Assembly (NCBI GenBank): GCA_030765065.1
Contig: CM060985.1
Span: forward strand, 174,428,096-174,492,095
Length of the DNA stretch: 64,000 nucleotides
Source of the DNA: Deroplatys truncata
Lineage: Eukaryota > Arthropoda > Insecta > Mantodea > Mantidae
Direction: 5' to 3'
In this document: positions 22,915 to 34,131 of the stretch, piece after piece
How positions within the stretch are numbered: the first letter of the stretch is position 1
Layout of the letters: every line of letters starts with the position of its first letter
Position numbers and translations under genes: made by a program
Notes under the pieces: generated by a model
The model's database searches: none
What the model saw: the letters and a program-made list of their open reading frames with translations, nothing else
What the model was told of the DNA's origin: nothing

Positions 22915-23167
22915 GTATGTCAGCTCATGGTGCGTTGTCCATGTCTCCCGCGCAGATGGCAGCAGCTGCTTCAGCTCCTGTATCGGGAGCTCTCCCAATG
23001 CAACTTCTGGTGCTGCAAGTTCTGCAGCTAGGGGAGGGCGAACCGGGCGACGACTATGGCTCCAATCTGCTGGCTCTGGGGGAGATCTTGGTGCGTGGAA
23101 ACGTGGAGGCGTCAACTAGAGCACGAGCCGAACTGCTCCGTCTGGCGGAGACAAATGCCTGCTTAAG
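22915..23167 (+). CDS. Ankyrin-repeat gene, first recognised coding exon
   Basis: The exon opens after the acceptor TTAGTTTTCAG and ends at CTTAAG before the donor GTACGT. The first ATG (22917) starts MSAHGALSMSPAQMAAAASA, an alanine-rich N-terminus, and leads to a Leu/Glu-rich stretch ending AELLRLAETNACLR. The acceptor two bases before the ATG implies an untranslated exon further upstream, which I could not find. It ends two bases into a codon, so it cannot join the ankyrin exon at 31248 directly but joins 25609 in frame. With all four exons the protein is 346 residues; this exon supplies residues 1-83 and part of 84. I do not recognise the N-terminal domain. Confidence 0.6.
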
Positions 23168-23408
23168 GTACGTACAGTAGAACCCCGCTTAACCGAAACT
23201 CTGCGTCACCTTGTCATTTCGCAAATTGTCAGTAATTCTGACTCGTGTACTGATGAATTCGAGTTTGTGTCATTTATGGAAAACTGAGATTAAATGTCCT
23301 ATTGAATAATACGACAAACGTAGTGAGCGCTTCGATTGAACGTTAATACAGAATTCCAAGGTGTTTCTGATGTAATGCCAATTATGCTTCTATGAGAAAA
23401 CTCAAATG

Positions 23409-24171
23409 TTTACTTCCTCTACTACGTGGTAAGTAGGGCAAATATTGTATTCCACCCAAAAATTCGATGTCAAGGTTTCATCGGCTCCTGAAAAAAATTA
23501 GAAAAAGGTGCGTGTTTGTACGTCTGTCTGTGTGTCTGTAAACAGCATAACTCAAAAACGAAAAGTCGGATAAACACCAAACTTGGTATTTAGGTTCAGT
23601 ATCTTCCAGAGATGCGACACGCAGGTTTTCAAGAAAATCCCTCCACCCCAGACTACCCTTTACATGGAAGATTTTTCGAAATCTTTAATTTTCTCAAAAA
23701 TGGCCTAACGATTTTGATTAAAATATCATATGACAAATAAAATGTATATCTCGAATTTTCTGGGAATGTCTCCAAAAGTATTCTTCATTGTGAATGACTT
23801 TTGCATAACTGGTAAACCATAAGAGACAAAGAACAAATTTCTACACAAAAGAATATAGAGCTCGTTAAAACACAAAATTTATGTCATATATGTTTTCTTT
23901 GTGGAGTGAACCATTCTGGGAATTCGTTATTCGTTTTCTTTTCTTTTTTTATGTCCTGGACATACAAAGAGAATGGAATACTCCACATAACAACCAGCTC
24001 TGAAAACATTTGACTATCGCTTAAAGCCTACCATATCCCCCTTGCACCTACAAGAAAATTAGCAATAAGATTAACATCTCGATTAACATGAAGCATACGG
24101 AGAATAAGCGTTTGGAAAAATAGTTTGTACAAGAGTAGAGAAAGTCATGTAAGAGTAACACATCAGATGTT
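23409..24171 (-). repeat. TCTG-family repeat in intron 1 of the ankyrin gene
   Basis: A minus-oriented, nearly complete copy from the hairpin end (CTACTACGTGGTAAGTAGG) to AGAGTAACACATCAGATG. It lies antisense to the host gene. Confidence 0.8.
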
Positions 24172-24221
24172 TTTCTCCTTATGGTTTAATGCCAATTATA
24201 CTTTTATGCGAAAAGCCAAAT

Positions 24222-24424
24222 TTTTACTTTCTCTACCAGGTAGAGTAAGTAGGAAATATCGTATTCCACCCAAAAATTCGATGCTGAGATTTCACCAAAA
24301 TACACGTTTTGAGGCCTCCCTGAATTAAAAAGGACATATTTAGGAAAAGTACGTGTGTGTGTGTGTGTGTCTGTGGATAGCATAACTCAAAAACGAAAAG
24401 TGGATAAATATCAAAGTGAATACA
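24222..24424 (-). repeat. TCTG-family end fragment in intron 1
   Basis: The hairpin-end portion of a second minus-oriented copy, including a (GT)n tract at 24352-24370. It lies about 50 bases from the preceding copy. Confidence 0.7.
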
Positions 24425-25608
24425 ATCTTTTTGGCGTGTTACTTGATTTTGCGGCGAAAATAGAATTTTATTTGGCGGAGGAATAAAATGTCAAAATTGG
24501 GAACGTTCAACGCTTTTGTCTTAATACCTCATTTTCGGTTCAGTTTTTAAGCCTTTACAAATTTATTACTCCACCAGTTTGTCGCATGTGAATGAAAATG
24601 TGTGGATATATGCGCAAAAATGCTCTACTCAATCCTGAAACATAATTATGCTCGACCATGCCAAAATGTAGTATTTATACGACTGGTAGCAGTACTTTAA
24701 TGGGCCTCATTAAAGTACACCTGTTCATTAAAGTGTTGGTATTCGACCAATCAGAAGCGGCCACGTAACATTGTGAAAGCGCAAGTATGGATTATTTTCG
24801 TTTCGATCGACTAGGGTGTCATATTATCATTAGCATTAATTGTAAAATGATATTTCAATAAATTCAGTTTGTTCTAGTTTTCATTGCCTATACTTTCTTT
24901 TAGGTTAAAGTGTGTCACATGTTAACAGCTGTTTATAAGGAAGTAATAAATATTTCTGCGTTTGCCTAGTACGTCTCACAACGCTAGCAACTTTGACACA
25001 GGTACTACAAGGTCACTGCATTGTAACCATAGATAAAGGAATTATGATTGTAACGCATCACTCAAACCAGAAACGAATACTTATGAAACCTTTAATTTAG
25101 ATACATTGTCGAGCATAAACTGTCGTATGAAACTTGACTATAATGGTGATTAAAACGCTCGTAATATTCGCGTTTTAATTACTACCATTATATTCTCGTT
25201 GCATAATATACTATTTGTAAGCACCACGTACAAAGTTGCAATTTTGGTATATTTGTCAAAAATTTATAAAACTGATAATATGAACGATCTAAAATAAACC
25301 GCCAAAATACGTAAATATATTATCATTTGATCTTTAGTCCAAAAAATTAGATTATTCCCTCCATTAATTTAGTTACTAGAATTTTTTAAAGGGGGTGTAA
25401 ATATCAATTCTGATGGCTAAATGGTCCTTAACGTTCAAAGGCTTTCCCTCCCAAAGTGTGAACAGAGAAGACCATTTAAATGCAACGCATGGGATTTTTT
25501 TGTTTCCTGTTTCTTTGGATAGCAATATGTTCCCTAGCAATTAACGGAAATTAATTGCTAGAAGAACCTAAAGTGGAGGATGAACTAACACGAACTGTAA
25601 CCCTGCAG
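24425..25608. other. Rest of intron 1, AT-rich
   Basis: No repeat or exon is supported. The sequence ATTGAGTAGAGC.. and similar patches do not belong to the families named here. Confidence 0.35.
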
Positions 25609-25816
25609 GTCCGGCGTGCGTGCTGTCCGAGGTCTGACATCACGACTGAAAAGAGACAAGAGCTGCAGTGCGTTAAGAATGGACATTGCCAGTGTTACAA
25701 CGAGATTTGCAAACGGCGGGAGGAAGCAAGAAAAAGTGCCCCAACGTCAGCAGCGCCCAAGGCAAGGGGACCAGAACTGGGCGGTGGTAAGGGATAAACC
25801 TGAACCAGATATTTTG
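25609..25816 (+). CDS. Ankyrin-repeat gene, second exon (basic linker)
   Basis: The exon starts after CCCTGCAG and ends at ATATTTTG before the strong donor GTAAGT. Its 208 bases are exactly what is needed to pass from the phase of the first exon to that of the ankyrin exon. The frame is open throughout and encodes residues 84-153: a basic segment including RGLTSRLKRDKSCSALRMD and a Lys/Arg/Gln-rich stretch ending DKPEPDIL. That composition suggests a flexible linker, possibly with a nuclear signal. I recognise no domain. The pyrimidine tract before the acceptor is weak, which is the main doubt. Confidence 0.5.
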
Positions 25817-25989
25817 GTAAGTATTTGACGTAAGCTTAACTATTATATAAAGTGTCCGTTATACATGTGAGAGTGACACAAGTTTGCACATTTTACCAGC
25901 CCATTCCTCCAAATGATACTTATGCTTCATATTTTTCTTTAACTGATTACCCTCCTCGATTTAGCACTTACATCCCCAAGGACTAACAA

Positions 25990-26895
25990 GCCAATGTCTT
26001 GTGTCAGTAGTCTGTCGAGGAGCAAGTAAACTCTGGATCATAGCCTATCCAGGATGAGTGATCAGCCCAATGTCTTGTGTCAGTAGTCTGTCAAGGAGCA
26101 AGCATACTCTGGATCATAGTATATCAGGATGGGTGATCAGCACAATGTCTTGTGTCAGTAGACTGCCAAGGAGCAAATAAACTCTGGATAATAGCATATA
26201 TACAGGATGAGTGATCAACCCAATATCTTGTGTCAGCAGACTGTCGAGGAGCAAATAAACTCTGGATAATACATATATCAGGATGGCTGATCAACCCAAT
26301 ATCTTGTGTCAGCAGACTGTCGAGGAGCAAGCAAACTCTGGATTATAGCATATCCAGGATGAGTGATCAACCCAATATCTTGTGTCAGTAGACTGTCGAG
26401 GAGCAAGAGAACTCTGGATCATAGCATATCCAGGTTGAGTGATGAGTCCAATGTCTTGTGTCAGTAGTCTGTCGAGGAGCAAGCAAACTCTGGATCATAG
26501 CATATCCAGGATGTGTGGTCAGCCCAATGTCTTTTGTCAGTAGTGTATCCAGGAGCAAAGAAACTCTGGATCATAGCATATCCAGGATGTGTGATCAGTC
26601 CAATGTCTTGTGTCAGTAGTCTGTCGAGGAGCAAACAAACTCTGGATCATAGCATATCCAGGATGTGTGATCAGCCCAATGTCTTTTGTCCAGGAGCAAA
26701 GAAACTCTGGATCATATCCAGGATGTGTGATCAGTCCAATGTCTTGTGTCAGTAGTCTGTCGAGGAGCAAGCGAACTATGGATCATAACATATCCAGGAT
26801 GAGTGATCAGCCCAATGTCTTGTGTCAGTAGTTTGCCGAGGAGCAAGCAAACTCTGGATCATATCATATCCAGGATGAGTGATCAGCCCAATGTC
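25990..26895. repeat. ~75-bp minisatellite in intron 2
   Basis: Twelve head-to-tail units of about 75-77 bp, recognisable by TCTTGTGTCAGTAGTCTGTC, AACTCTGGATCATAG and GTGATCAGCCCAATG. One unit near 26690 lacks about 15 bases. The array starts about 175 bases after exon 2. Because the period is a multiple of three, open frames run through it on both strands; they are not genes. Confidence 0.92.
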
Positions 26896-26954
26896 CGGTA
26901 TGGCGGTGAAGAAAAAGGAAATGAAATGTAGTGATGAAAGCGAAGTTAGGAAAA

Positions 26955-27080
26955 TTCGAGGATCAAATTAGCCAAGGCAGCATTCGCCCAGCCACCGATG
27001 AAACCGCGTGAACATCTTCGGTCAGATTGGTTGGCCCTGGGGCCTCCCAAATGCGGGCCACAGACATTACATCCTGAGTC
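26955..27080 (-). mobile_element. SINE fragment in intron 2
   Basis: On the minus strand it reads ATGTCTGTGGCCCGCATTTG and then a body with GAATGCTGCCTTGG, matching the post-head part of the long SINE family at 58-62 kb. It is short and decayed. Confidence 0.5.
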
Positions 27081-28050
27081 ATTCCGCTCGATCCAAAGAA
27101 TACAAACCCCCCAAAACTATAATGCAATACAACTGCTATCGTTAAGTTTTCGGCAATGATTAGTACTTGTTTACTTGATAAGCAAAATAGTATCACCCAT
27201 ACAGAAATTATAAAATACACACACACACACACATACACAGTTATAGCGCTACCGGGTGTGTCCTTCAGCGCTGGCTGACTGGTTAGTGGAGAGATAAGGA
27301 GTACGGCGCTCTACCAATGCAAAGACCAGGAACATCTTTGAGACGCAATGGGATAGTTTTGGATGTTTCTTCCCCCGCCTCCCGTGAACTCTCTCGAAGC
27401 TCTTCAGACTGTATATCGGTGAGCTGCTCGCGACAGTTGGTGAGGTAGTGGGATTGCTTTTTATAATTTTGTGAAGTACAGTGAGTGCTGCTCTGCGTAG
27501 GACAATAGAGAAGTGCTGTGTTCGATAGCCTAGTGAGTGATCGCGAGGGAGAAGAGGTTGTTTCGCGCGTATTTGATTACAACATTATTACGTTGAAAAG
27601 TAAAGTGAAAGTTAAAACTCATCTAAGTTATACATGTATTACTTCGTTAATGTAATCTAATTCAACTATTTATATCACCCCACTTCCTTCGTGACGTAAC
27701 GGCGTAACGAAGTACGCACGACGTATCTGTTCTTCCGGACGTTCACTCGCTGGGTAGTGCAATACAAGACTTCTCCAATATTCGCGGAAGCAGCACTCAT
27801 TGCACGTCACAAACTCGCTCGGAGAACAGCACTTTTCGTCGCACTCAGTAACTCGTTCACTAACTGATTCAATAACTTGCGAAAGCGCTCACTTATATAG
27901 CAGTTGGGCATTTCCATAGAACTTTCAAGAAGGTGAAACATCCAGAAGATTCTGGTTATCTGACGATAGCGCTTCCTGTGTTAACGCTGGCGAAAGCGCT
28001 ACTTATCTTTGTTTATCTCCGACTGATAACAAATACAGGCCCAGAAAATG
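27081..28050. other. Intron 2 sequence, partly CpG-containing, unassigned
   Basis: It includes an (AC)n tract at about 27217-27233. The stretch 27480-28020 is less AT-rich, with several GAGTG and CACTCA motifs in both orientations, and may be part of an old LTR. I cannot assign it. Confidence 0.35.
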
Positions 28051-28347
28051 TCGTCCTCCGTGGTGTAGGGTTACCATGCTAGCCTCTAGTTCCCGAGGTG
28101 GCAGGTTCAAACTCGCGGAGGGCGATGAATTTTTCGGGCGTAAAAATCCTTAGCATGGCTTCTTTTGGAAGGGAAGTAAAACCGGTGGTCCCTGTCGTAG
28201 ACTACGACACGAAAAAGAATCTCAAGCCTGATAAAGAGGCCTCTGAGCAAAATTACTGATCTTTCAGGTCCAATATAGAATGGGACGCTAAGGGACACAA
28301 CAGTTAAAGAGCGTCTAAATAAAATGCAGTTTAATTTAATTTCAGGT
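28051..28347 (+). mobile_element. tRNA-headed SINE (type A), nearly complete, in intron 2
   Basis: The head starts TCGTCCTCCGTGGTGTAGGG (A box) and includes GGCAGGTTCAAACTCGCGG (B box). The body contains TTTTCGGGCGTAAAAATCC, TTTTGGAAGGGAAGTAAAAC, AAGCCTGATAAAGAGGCCTC and CAATATAGAATGGGACGCTA. It ends TAAAATGCAGTTTAATTTAA. Two related copies lie at 54.3 and 54.9-56.2 kb. It is transcribed in the sense direction within the ankyrin gene. Confidence 0.85.
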
Positions 28348-28819
28348 CCAGAACGACCACAGTAAGCAGTCGGCATACACAATAAAAACGTAGACACAAT
28401 ACAACACTATATATGTATATTCAGACTAACAGAAACAAACACAATAGTTTGATAGTGGCAGATGGCGGGAGTGAACCAAACTCCTGGTGTAATAATTTTC
28501 TGTAAAAGGCAATATGACCAACATTTGTAGGTGTGGATGTATAGCTAAATAGGAATCCTGGGCAACCTGGGCGCTTGTAGTGCGCGTGCTGACAGGGATC
28601 TTGTACTTATGATCCAATAATTTGAAAGAACAGTATTCAAAATGAATAATCAAGTAGGTAATAAGATAGCTGCAGATAACACTATTGGTTACTGCATGAT
28701 TCATTGTGTCAGATTGAGGCAATATTTTATATCACAACACTGTGAATGCCAGAGTGATTGTAGTGTAAATTAATATTATTGTATGTACAGGATTTTAGAT
28801 GTTTGTTAACCATAAGTAT

Positions 28820-29360
28820 TGTTAGGAAATAAGTTTACACGGCCTGACAAACTGACAATAGAAGTGGGTAACAATAAACGGAGGGAGTGAGTTGTTTATC
28901 ACTAAGAAGAGATAAACAAATGACGTCAGGGTAGCGTGTCTTTTTTTAGAAATGGAGGGAATATCTTCCCTAGAGCATATATGTTAGTAGTAGTGATTGG
29001 CTGACCAAAACACACGCTAAAGTACACGCAATTTGGTAACCAATAGCAACTATATTATAATGTTTAGGCAATTCGAGGTGAAGGAGTATATATTCTCGAG
29101 CCATAAGGAAGTGTCGCACAGTTCGGAAGAATCTCTCACGAGGTGCACGTAGCAGAGTTAGTTACAAAAATGTAAAGTACGCGAAGTAACTAAAACGGCA
29201 ACTAAAACGACTGTAGTTACATTCGGAAATATCACAGTTTCAGTCAGGTGTGTATAAAGATTAAATATGTGAATTATTAATTAAGTGTGACGGCAATAAA
29301 AGTGCAGAAACAATTTTTTTATCAGTGTTATCTTTTAGCAACAACTCCTTTCCGTTTACA
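28820..29360 (+). mobile_element. Candidate solo LTR in intron 2
   Basis: A 541-bp segment starting TGTTAGGAAATAAG and ending CTTTCCGTTTACA, so TG..CA ended. It carries a TATATA-type box (29089-29095), an AATAAA signal near its end, and CGCCCTGC immediately after. The same CACGCCCTGC motif follows the repeat at 30043. No paired LTR or pol gene is present. The boundaries are a judgement by eye. Confidence 0.45.
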
Positions 29361-29762
29361 CGCCCTGCTTAGAGATATCTGCTCGACTGAGTTATAATAG
29401 CTAGCCGGAGGACAATGAACCCAAATTTAAAATAATAAAACAAGAGGCGCCCAGTAAATAAGATAACACGAGCCATGATAACTGTGACAAGATTTAATCG
29501 AGAAGGAACTCGGTGCATTGCTATAGTGGCCATCACCTTATCTCTAATGGCGCTTTCTGATGCTCAGGCAGGGAGATAATCTACAACTACAGAACCTTCC
29601 TGGCCGTATTACAGGGAATTGCTTGCCCTGCACTGCGCTTTTCTAACCGGTTCTGTTCCTCCTCCGTGTGCCGGTTAATCAGTTAATGCGAAGTCTGTGC
29701 AGTAGAGTTGATACATTGTGAGACCACGTCTTTCACTGTTATAGTGTGTTAGTGCTGTTATA

Positions 29763-30042
29763 ATGCCAAAAAGTCCGTATACTTTAGTACACAGAATCTT
29801 CGTGTGTGGTTTCTATGTAACAACAAACTCTTGTGGAGAAGTGAGGCGGCCGTTTATAGACAGATTCCTTGCTGTTCGGGCGTCTCACAGGAAAACGGTT
29901 CGTTATCTTGTGAACAGATTTAGGGAAACGGGGTCTAATCTTAATAAGAGACGGAAAGTATATCGCCTTGTTCCTACCAAGGAAACACTCGATGACAATC
30001 GGAGAAAAGTTGGAACGAAGTCCAAAGAAATCAGTGATGAGG
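29763..30042 (+). pseudogene. DUF4817 transposase N-terminal fragment in intron 2
   Basis: The frame starts MPKSPYTLVHRIFVCGFYVT and continues VRRPFIDRF, RKTVRYLVNRFRETGS and LVPTKETLDDNRRKVGT. This is the N-terminal helix-turn-helix region typical of the DUF4817 mariner-like transposases in insects. The frame leaves homology at about 30042, where the LTR-like inverted repeat begins. The catalytic domain is absent. Confidence 0.75.
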
Positions 30043-30945
30043 CAGTATTTTTAACATTTAAAATGATTTTAGTCAAATTATATAATATGTGTATGTAATA
30101 ATTTGTAAAATGTATGTAACAGTCATTGCATATGCTTATATTATTGTAAACATGTTCAACAATCTTATGTGAATGCATTACATAAGTTAATAATGTAGGA
30201 GCTGTGAGAATAATAAGTTTAAAGTTGCTAACAATGAGGTAACAATGAGGCAATAATGAGTAAGGAAGTTTAAATGCTACTAGTCATTATTAGAGCAGCA
30301 ATAATGTAATTTTAGTGACCGTTTAAAAATAGCCAATCAACAATCAGAAAAAGCTTTAGTTAAATACAGGTATTCTATTGAACTAGGGTTAGCCAATCAG
30401 AGACTTGAAATACAGACATCTACGAAGTTTGGGCGGTTGAAACCAGTTCAGTTGCCTGCAGACAGTGATAGTAATCGGATGCGAGATGTGTCCTCGAGAA
30501 ATTAATTACGTATTCGTGTGAGACGAAAATAATATACGTGTTAAAAAGTGTAATTAATTAAATAAAAGAATCTCACAGCTCTCGATATCAGTGAAGTGCT
30601 ATTTAATTTGTGTCAAGGATTAATAAAAAGGAGTGAATTAAAACTTAAAATCTGTGTAACCCTACATTCTTGTCGCATCACGCCCTGCCAAGACTTCCAT
30701 GTCTCTAACAATAATACTGACGCAGCCGCGGCAAACATAAATATTTAATACTTAAAGAAACGTCAAATTTCAAATTAATATTTTTTAAACTTGGGACAAA
30801 GGCCACCTAAAAATAGATTTGGGGCGAAGGCTACCGGAAACTGTTTACTATACGTCCTGTTGCAACTACTACAAGTTCGGTTCCCCAACAGTTGAAATTC
30901 GATACAACTCCTACAATACTATCAACTTCAATACGTAGCAGCAAA
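30043..30945 (+). repeat. LTR-like inverted repeat, arm 1 (intron 2)
   Basis: It matches 32893-33786 in the opposite orientation at roughly 80% by eye. Shared blocks include GGCAGTATTTTTAACA, AATAATGTAGGAGCTGTGAG, CAGAAAAAGCTTTAG, CGTGTGAGACGAAAAT and TCTCTAACAATAATACTGAC. The CACGCCCTGC after its promoter-like part recalls the LTR candidate at 28820. It lies about 300 bases upstream of ankyrin exon 3. Confidence 0.8.
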
Positions 30946-31247
30946 CAACTACAACAAATCAACTTCTTCGGTGAGAAAGCTTATACAGGAATCAGGAATT
31001 TCGCAAACCTCGGCTCGAAATGCCATTGGACTTTTAAAATTATAAGATCACTTTAGTTCTGGAATTGCAACCACGCGTTAATGCGAGCAGAATCAATTTT
31101 TTGATAATGTTAATGATCGCTTTATTGACCCGCGTTTAATTACCACGGCACTAGGTGACAGTAAAATCACACTGTTTCAAGGGTCACGTTGGTTTTCAGT
31201 GTCTGCAAGAAACACGAACCAGCTGTTGACTACGTTGTTTGTTACAG

Positions 31248-31595
31248 ATAACCACCACGAGCTCCACTATGGTCCCAGAGAGAGTTTTGGTGAATATCTA
31301 CCGACTCTCACAAATGACACCCTTGGAGAAACTTCTAGGAGGCCGTACTCCAAACGAGGCGCTAGTGGATGCCGTTCGCTCAGGTGAGGTGATGGATGTG
31401 GAGGTCATCCTGGATGCTGGAGCCAATGCCAGCTTGGTGACCGTGGACGAGCATAAGACACTGCTACATCTGTGTGCTGAAGAAGGTCATGTAGACGTCT
31501 GCCGGCTGCTGCTGGACCGAGGAGCTAGTGTTGCTGACAGAGATTACACTAGTTCAACTCCCATGCATCTAGCTGCCCTTCATGGGTATCTTAAG
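31248..31595 (+). CDS. Ankyrin-repeat gene, third exon (ankyrin repeats 1-3)
   Basis: The exon opens after TTTGTTACAG and ends at TATCTTAAG before the donor GTATGC; both borders fall between codons. Its 116 residues (154-269) contain TPNEALVDAVRSGEVMDVEV (a degenerate first repeat), HKTLLHLCAEEGHVDVCRLL (a canonical second repeat) and SSTPMHLAALHGYLK, the first half of a third. The TPLH-like signatures, the GH-D/VV-LLL core and the 33-residue spacing are diagnostic of ankyrin repeats, which bind protein partners. The third repeat is completed by the next exon, 2.5 kb away, so the intron divides a repeat. The partner and the wider role are unknown. Confidence 0.88.
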
Positions 31596-31789
31596 GTATG
31601 CTATCGTCATACTTGTGTTTTAAGCGTTACTATACGAGACCGGCAAAATATGCAGAAACACTTGCCGACGTATAAAGCTTTTTGCTAAGATATTGAAGAA
31701 AAAAAATAAAAAAATATCACTAAATTATATTTTAAGGACAACACATCTTATACTTTGAGGGTTTCTAGCAGGTTTACTTCATTAGTTGA

Positions 31790-32604
31790 AAAAATCTCAT
31801 ATTTTGCACTCACATGACTTTCTTTACTCTTGTACAAACTAATTTTACAAACGCTTATTCTCCATCTACTTTAAGTTATTGAATTTTCTTGTACGTGCAA
31901 AGGAAATTGATAGGCTTTAAGCGATAGTCAAATGTTTTAAGAGCTGGTTGCTATGTGGCGCATTCCATTCTCTTTGTATGTCCAGGACAAAAAAAACCAA
32001 TAACGAATTCCCATTTGAGAAGAAGTATAACTATTGGAAAATTGAAACAAACAACAAGGAATATCTCGGAAACGGTTCACCCCGCAAAGAAAATGTATAT
32101 GACATAAATTGTGTATTGTAACGCGATCTACATTTTTTGTGTAGTAAAATTTTGTCTATCTCTTATGGTTTACCAGTTATGCAAAAGTCGTTCACAATGA
32201 AGAATACTTTTGGAGACATTCCCAGAAAATTCGAGATATACTTTTTATTTCTGATAAAATATCTTAAACATAGAATATTTTAATCAAAATCCTGCCATTT
32301 TTTAAAAAAATAAAAGTTTTCGAAAAATGTTGCATGTAAAGGGTAGTCTGGGTTGGGAATTTTATTGAAAATTGCATCCCTGAAAGATACCGAACTTAAA
32401 TACCAAGTTTGGTATTTAACCGTCTTTTAGTTTTTGAATTATGCTGTTCACAGACAGACACACGCATGGACCTTTTACTAAAAATTCTGTCTTTGGATTT
32501 AGGGGACTTTAAAACGTGTATTTCTGGTGAAATCTCGGTATAGAAGTTTTGGGTGGCATGTAATACTTCGCCTACTTACTATATGTAGCAGAGAAAGTAA
32601 TGTG
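31790..32604 (+). repeat. TCTG-family repeat in intron 3
   Basis: A complete but diverged copy starting TCTCATATTTTGCACTCACA and ending TATGTAGCAGAGAAAGTAA, sense to the host gene. Confidence 0.8.
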
Positions 32605-32619
32605 CCACTAAAATACTGG

Positions 32620-32850
32620 TTCCCGAAAATAAAAACCCACTCACACACCTACCCTCGCGCTAAAATACTCATCCACCCACATACCCCCCCCCCCACTCAA
32701 CTAATAATCCGTCTATTTACCTACCTAACTACCCACTCCCCACTTGCCCGCACAATCAACCACCTTTCGTCCATTCACTACCTACGTGCCCATTACCTAT
32801 CCACCCACCTACTAGCCCACTTACCCACCTACCCGACCACTTACCTATTG
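32620..32850 (+). repeat. CCCAC/TTAC-rich low-complexity tract, copy 1
   Basis: A strongly C/A/T-biased tract made of CCCACTTACC-type words. The ~100-bp core (CCACTCCCCACTTGCCC.., CCACCTTTCGTCCATTCACT, TACCTACGTGCCCA) recurs nearly unchanged at 33876-33985. Confidence 0.85.
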
Positions 32851-32892
32851 GAGTAGATAATATCTTTACGTTATTTGCACCACGCTTTGGGC

Positions 32893-33786
32893 GTCAATTT
32901 GAAGTAGGTTGTATTGAAGGAGTTGTATTATATTTCAACTGTTGGGGAGCCGAACTTGAAGTAGTTGCAACCGCACGTATGTTACCCGGTAGCCTTCGTT
33001 CCAAATATACTTTCTGGTGGCCTTTGCTCCAAAAATGTTTAAAAATAACAACTTTGTAATTTGACTGTTTCTTTAAATATTAAACATTTATGTTTGCCTC
33101 GTCTGCGTCAGTATTATTGTTAGAGACACGTTTCTCTTAGCAGGGTTGTGGTTATAATTTTACTTCACTCCTTTTATTAATTCTTGATACGATTTAAATA
33201 ACACTTCGCTGATATAGAGAGCTGAGATATTTTTTTTATTGATTACTTGCACTTTTTAACACGTAAAACTATTTTCGTCTCACACGAATACGTATTAAAT
33301 TTCTCGAGGACGCTTCTCTCATCCGGTTACAAATACTGTCTACAGACAACTGACTTCTGAATTTGTAAATGTTTCTCCTTTTCAGTTTCTGATTGGCTAA
33401 TCCTACTCCAATAGAATACCGTCATTTTGCTAAAGCTTTTTCTGGTTGTTGATTAGCTATTTTATAAACTGTCACTAAAATTACATTATTGCTTCCAAGA
33501 ATCACAAGTAGCATTATTAAACTCTCACATTCATTATTGCTTCAAGGTTACCTCATTGTTAGCAAGTTTTGACCTATTTCTCACAGCTCCTACATTATTA
33601 AATTACGTAATACATTCACATAACATTATTGAACATGTATACAATAATATTAATATATACAGTGACTGTAATATACACTTTTTATATATTGTTACATACA
33701 CATATTGCTTTAAGGCGGGCTGTTATTGAATTTATATTTATATAATTAGACTGAAATCATTTAAGTGTTAAAAATACTGCCCCCTA
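32893..33786 (-). repeat. LTR-like inverted repeat, arm 2 (intron 3)
   Basis: The reverse-complement partner of 30043-30945. It sits exactly between the two copies of the CCCAC-rich tract, which look like one tract split by, or duplicated around, this insertion. Confidence 0.8.
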
Positions 33787-34040
33787 TTTACTCACTCGCC
33801 ACTCACCCATCTACCCACTTACTTGCCTATTTACCCATTCACCTACTCGCCCACTTACCCGCTCACTTACCTATCCGCCCACTCCCCACTTGCCCACCCA
33901 ATCAACCACCTTTCGTCCATTCACTACCTACGTGCCCACTTACCTATCCACCCACCTACTAGCCCACTTACCCACCACTCGCCGACTCACCCACCTACCC
34001 GCTCACTTATCTACCTACACACCCACTTACCGCGCCCCCC
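33787..34040 (+). repeat. CCCAC/TTAC-rich low-complexity tract, copy 2
   Basis: The same words and the same ~100-bp core as 32620-32850. It ends about 90 bases before exon 4, so its pyrimidine bias may affect the branch-point region. Long open frames here are composition artefacts. Confidence 0.85.
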
Positions 34041-34131
34041 GCCTGCCTTCAAAACAATTCCATGACCAGAACTTGCGGGAACTCTAACCTTTGTTGTGGT
34101 CCACTGAGGGAGCGTTTGTTTGATCGTGCAG

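Noticed and set aside
26513-26831. Open frames of 73-80 codons on both strands in the 75-bp minisatellite
   Set aside because: The period is a multiple of three, so any frame without a stop in one unit stays open.
32527-34087. Pro/Thr/His-rich open frames in intron 3
   Set aside because: They come from the CCCAC-rich low-complexity tracts and show no splice or domain support.
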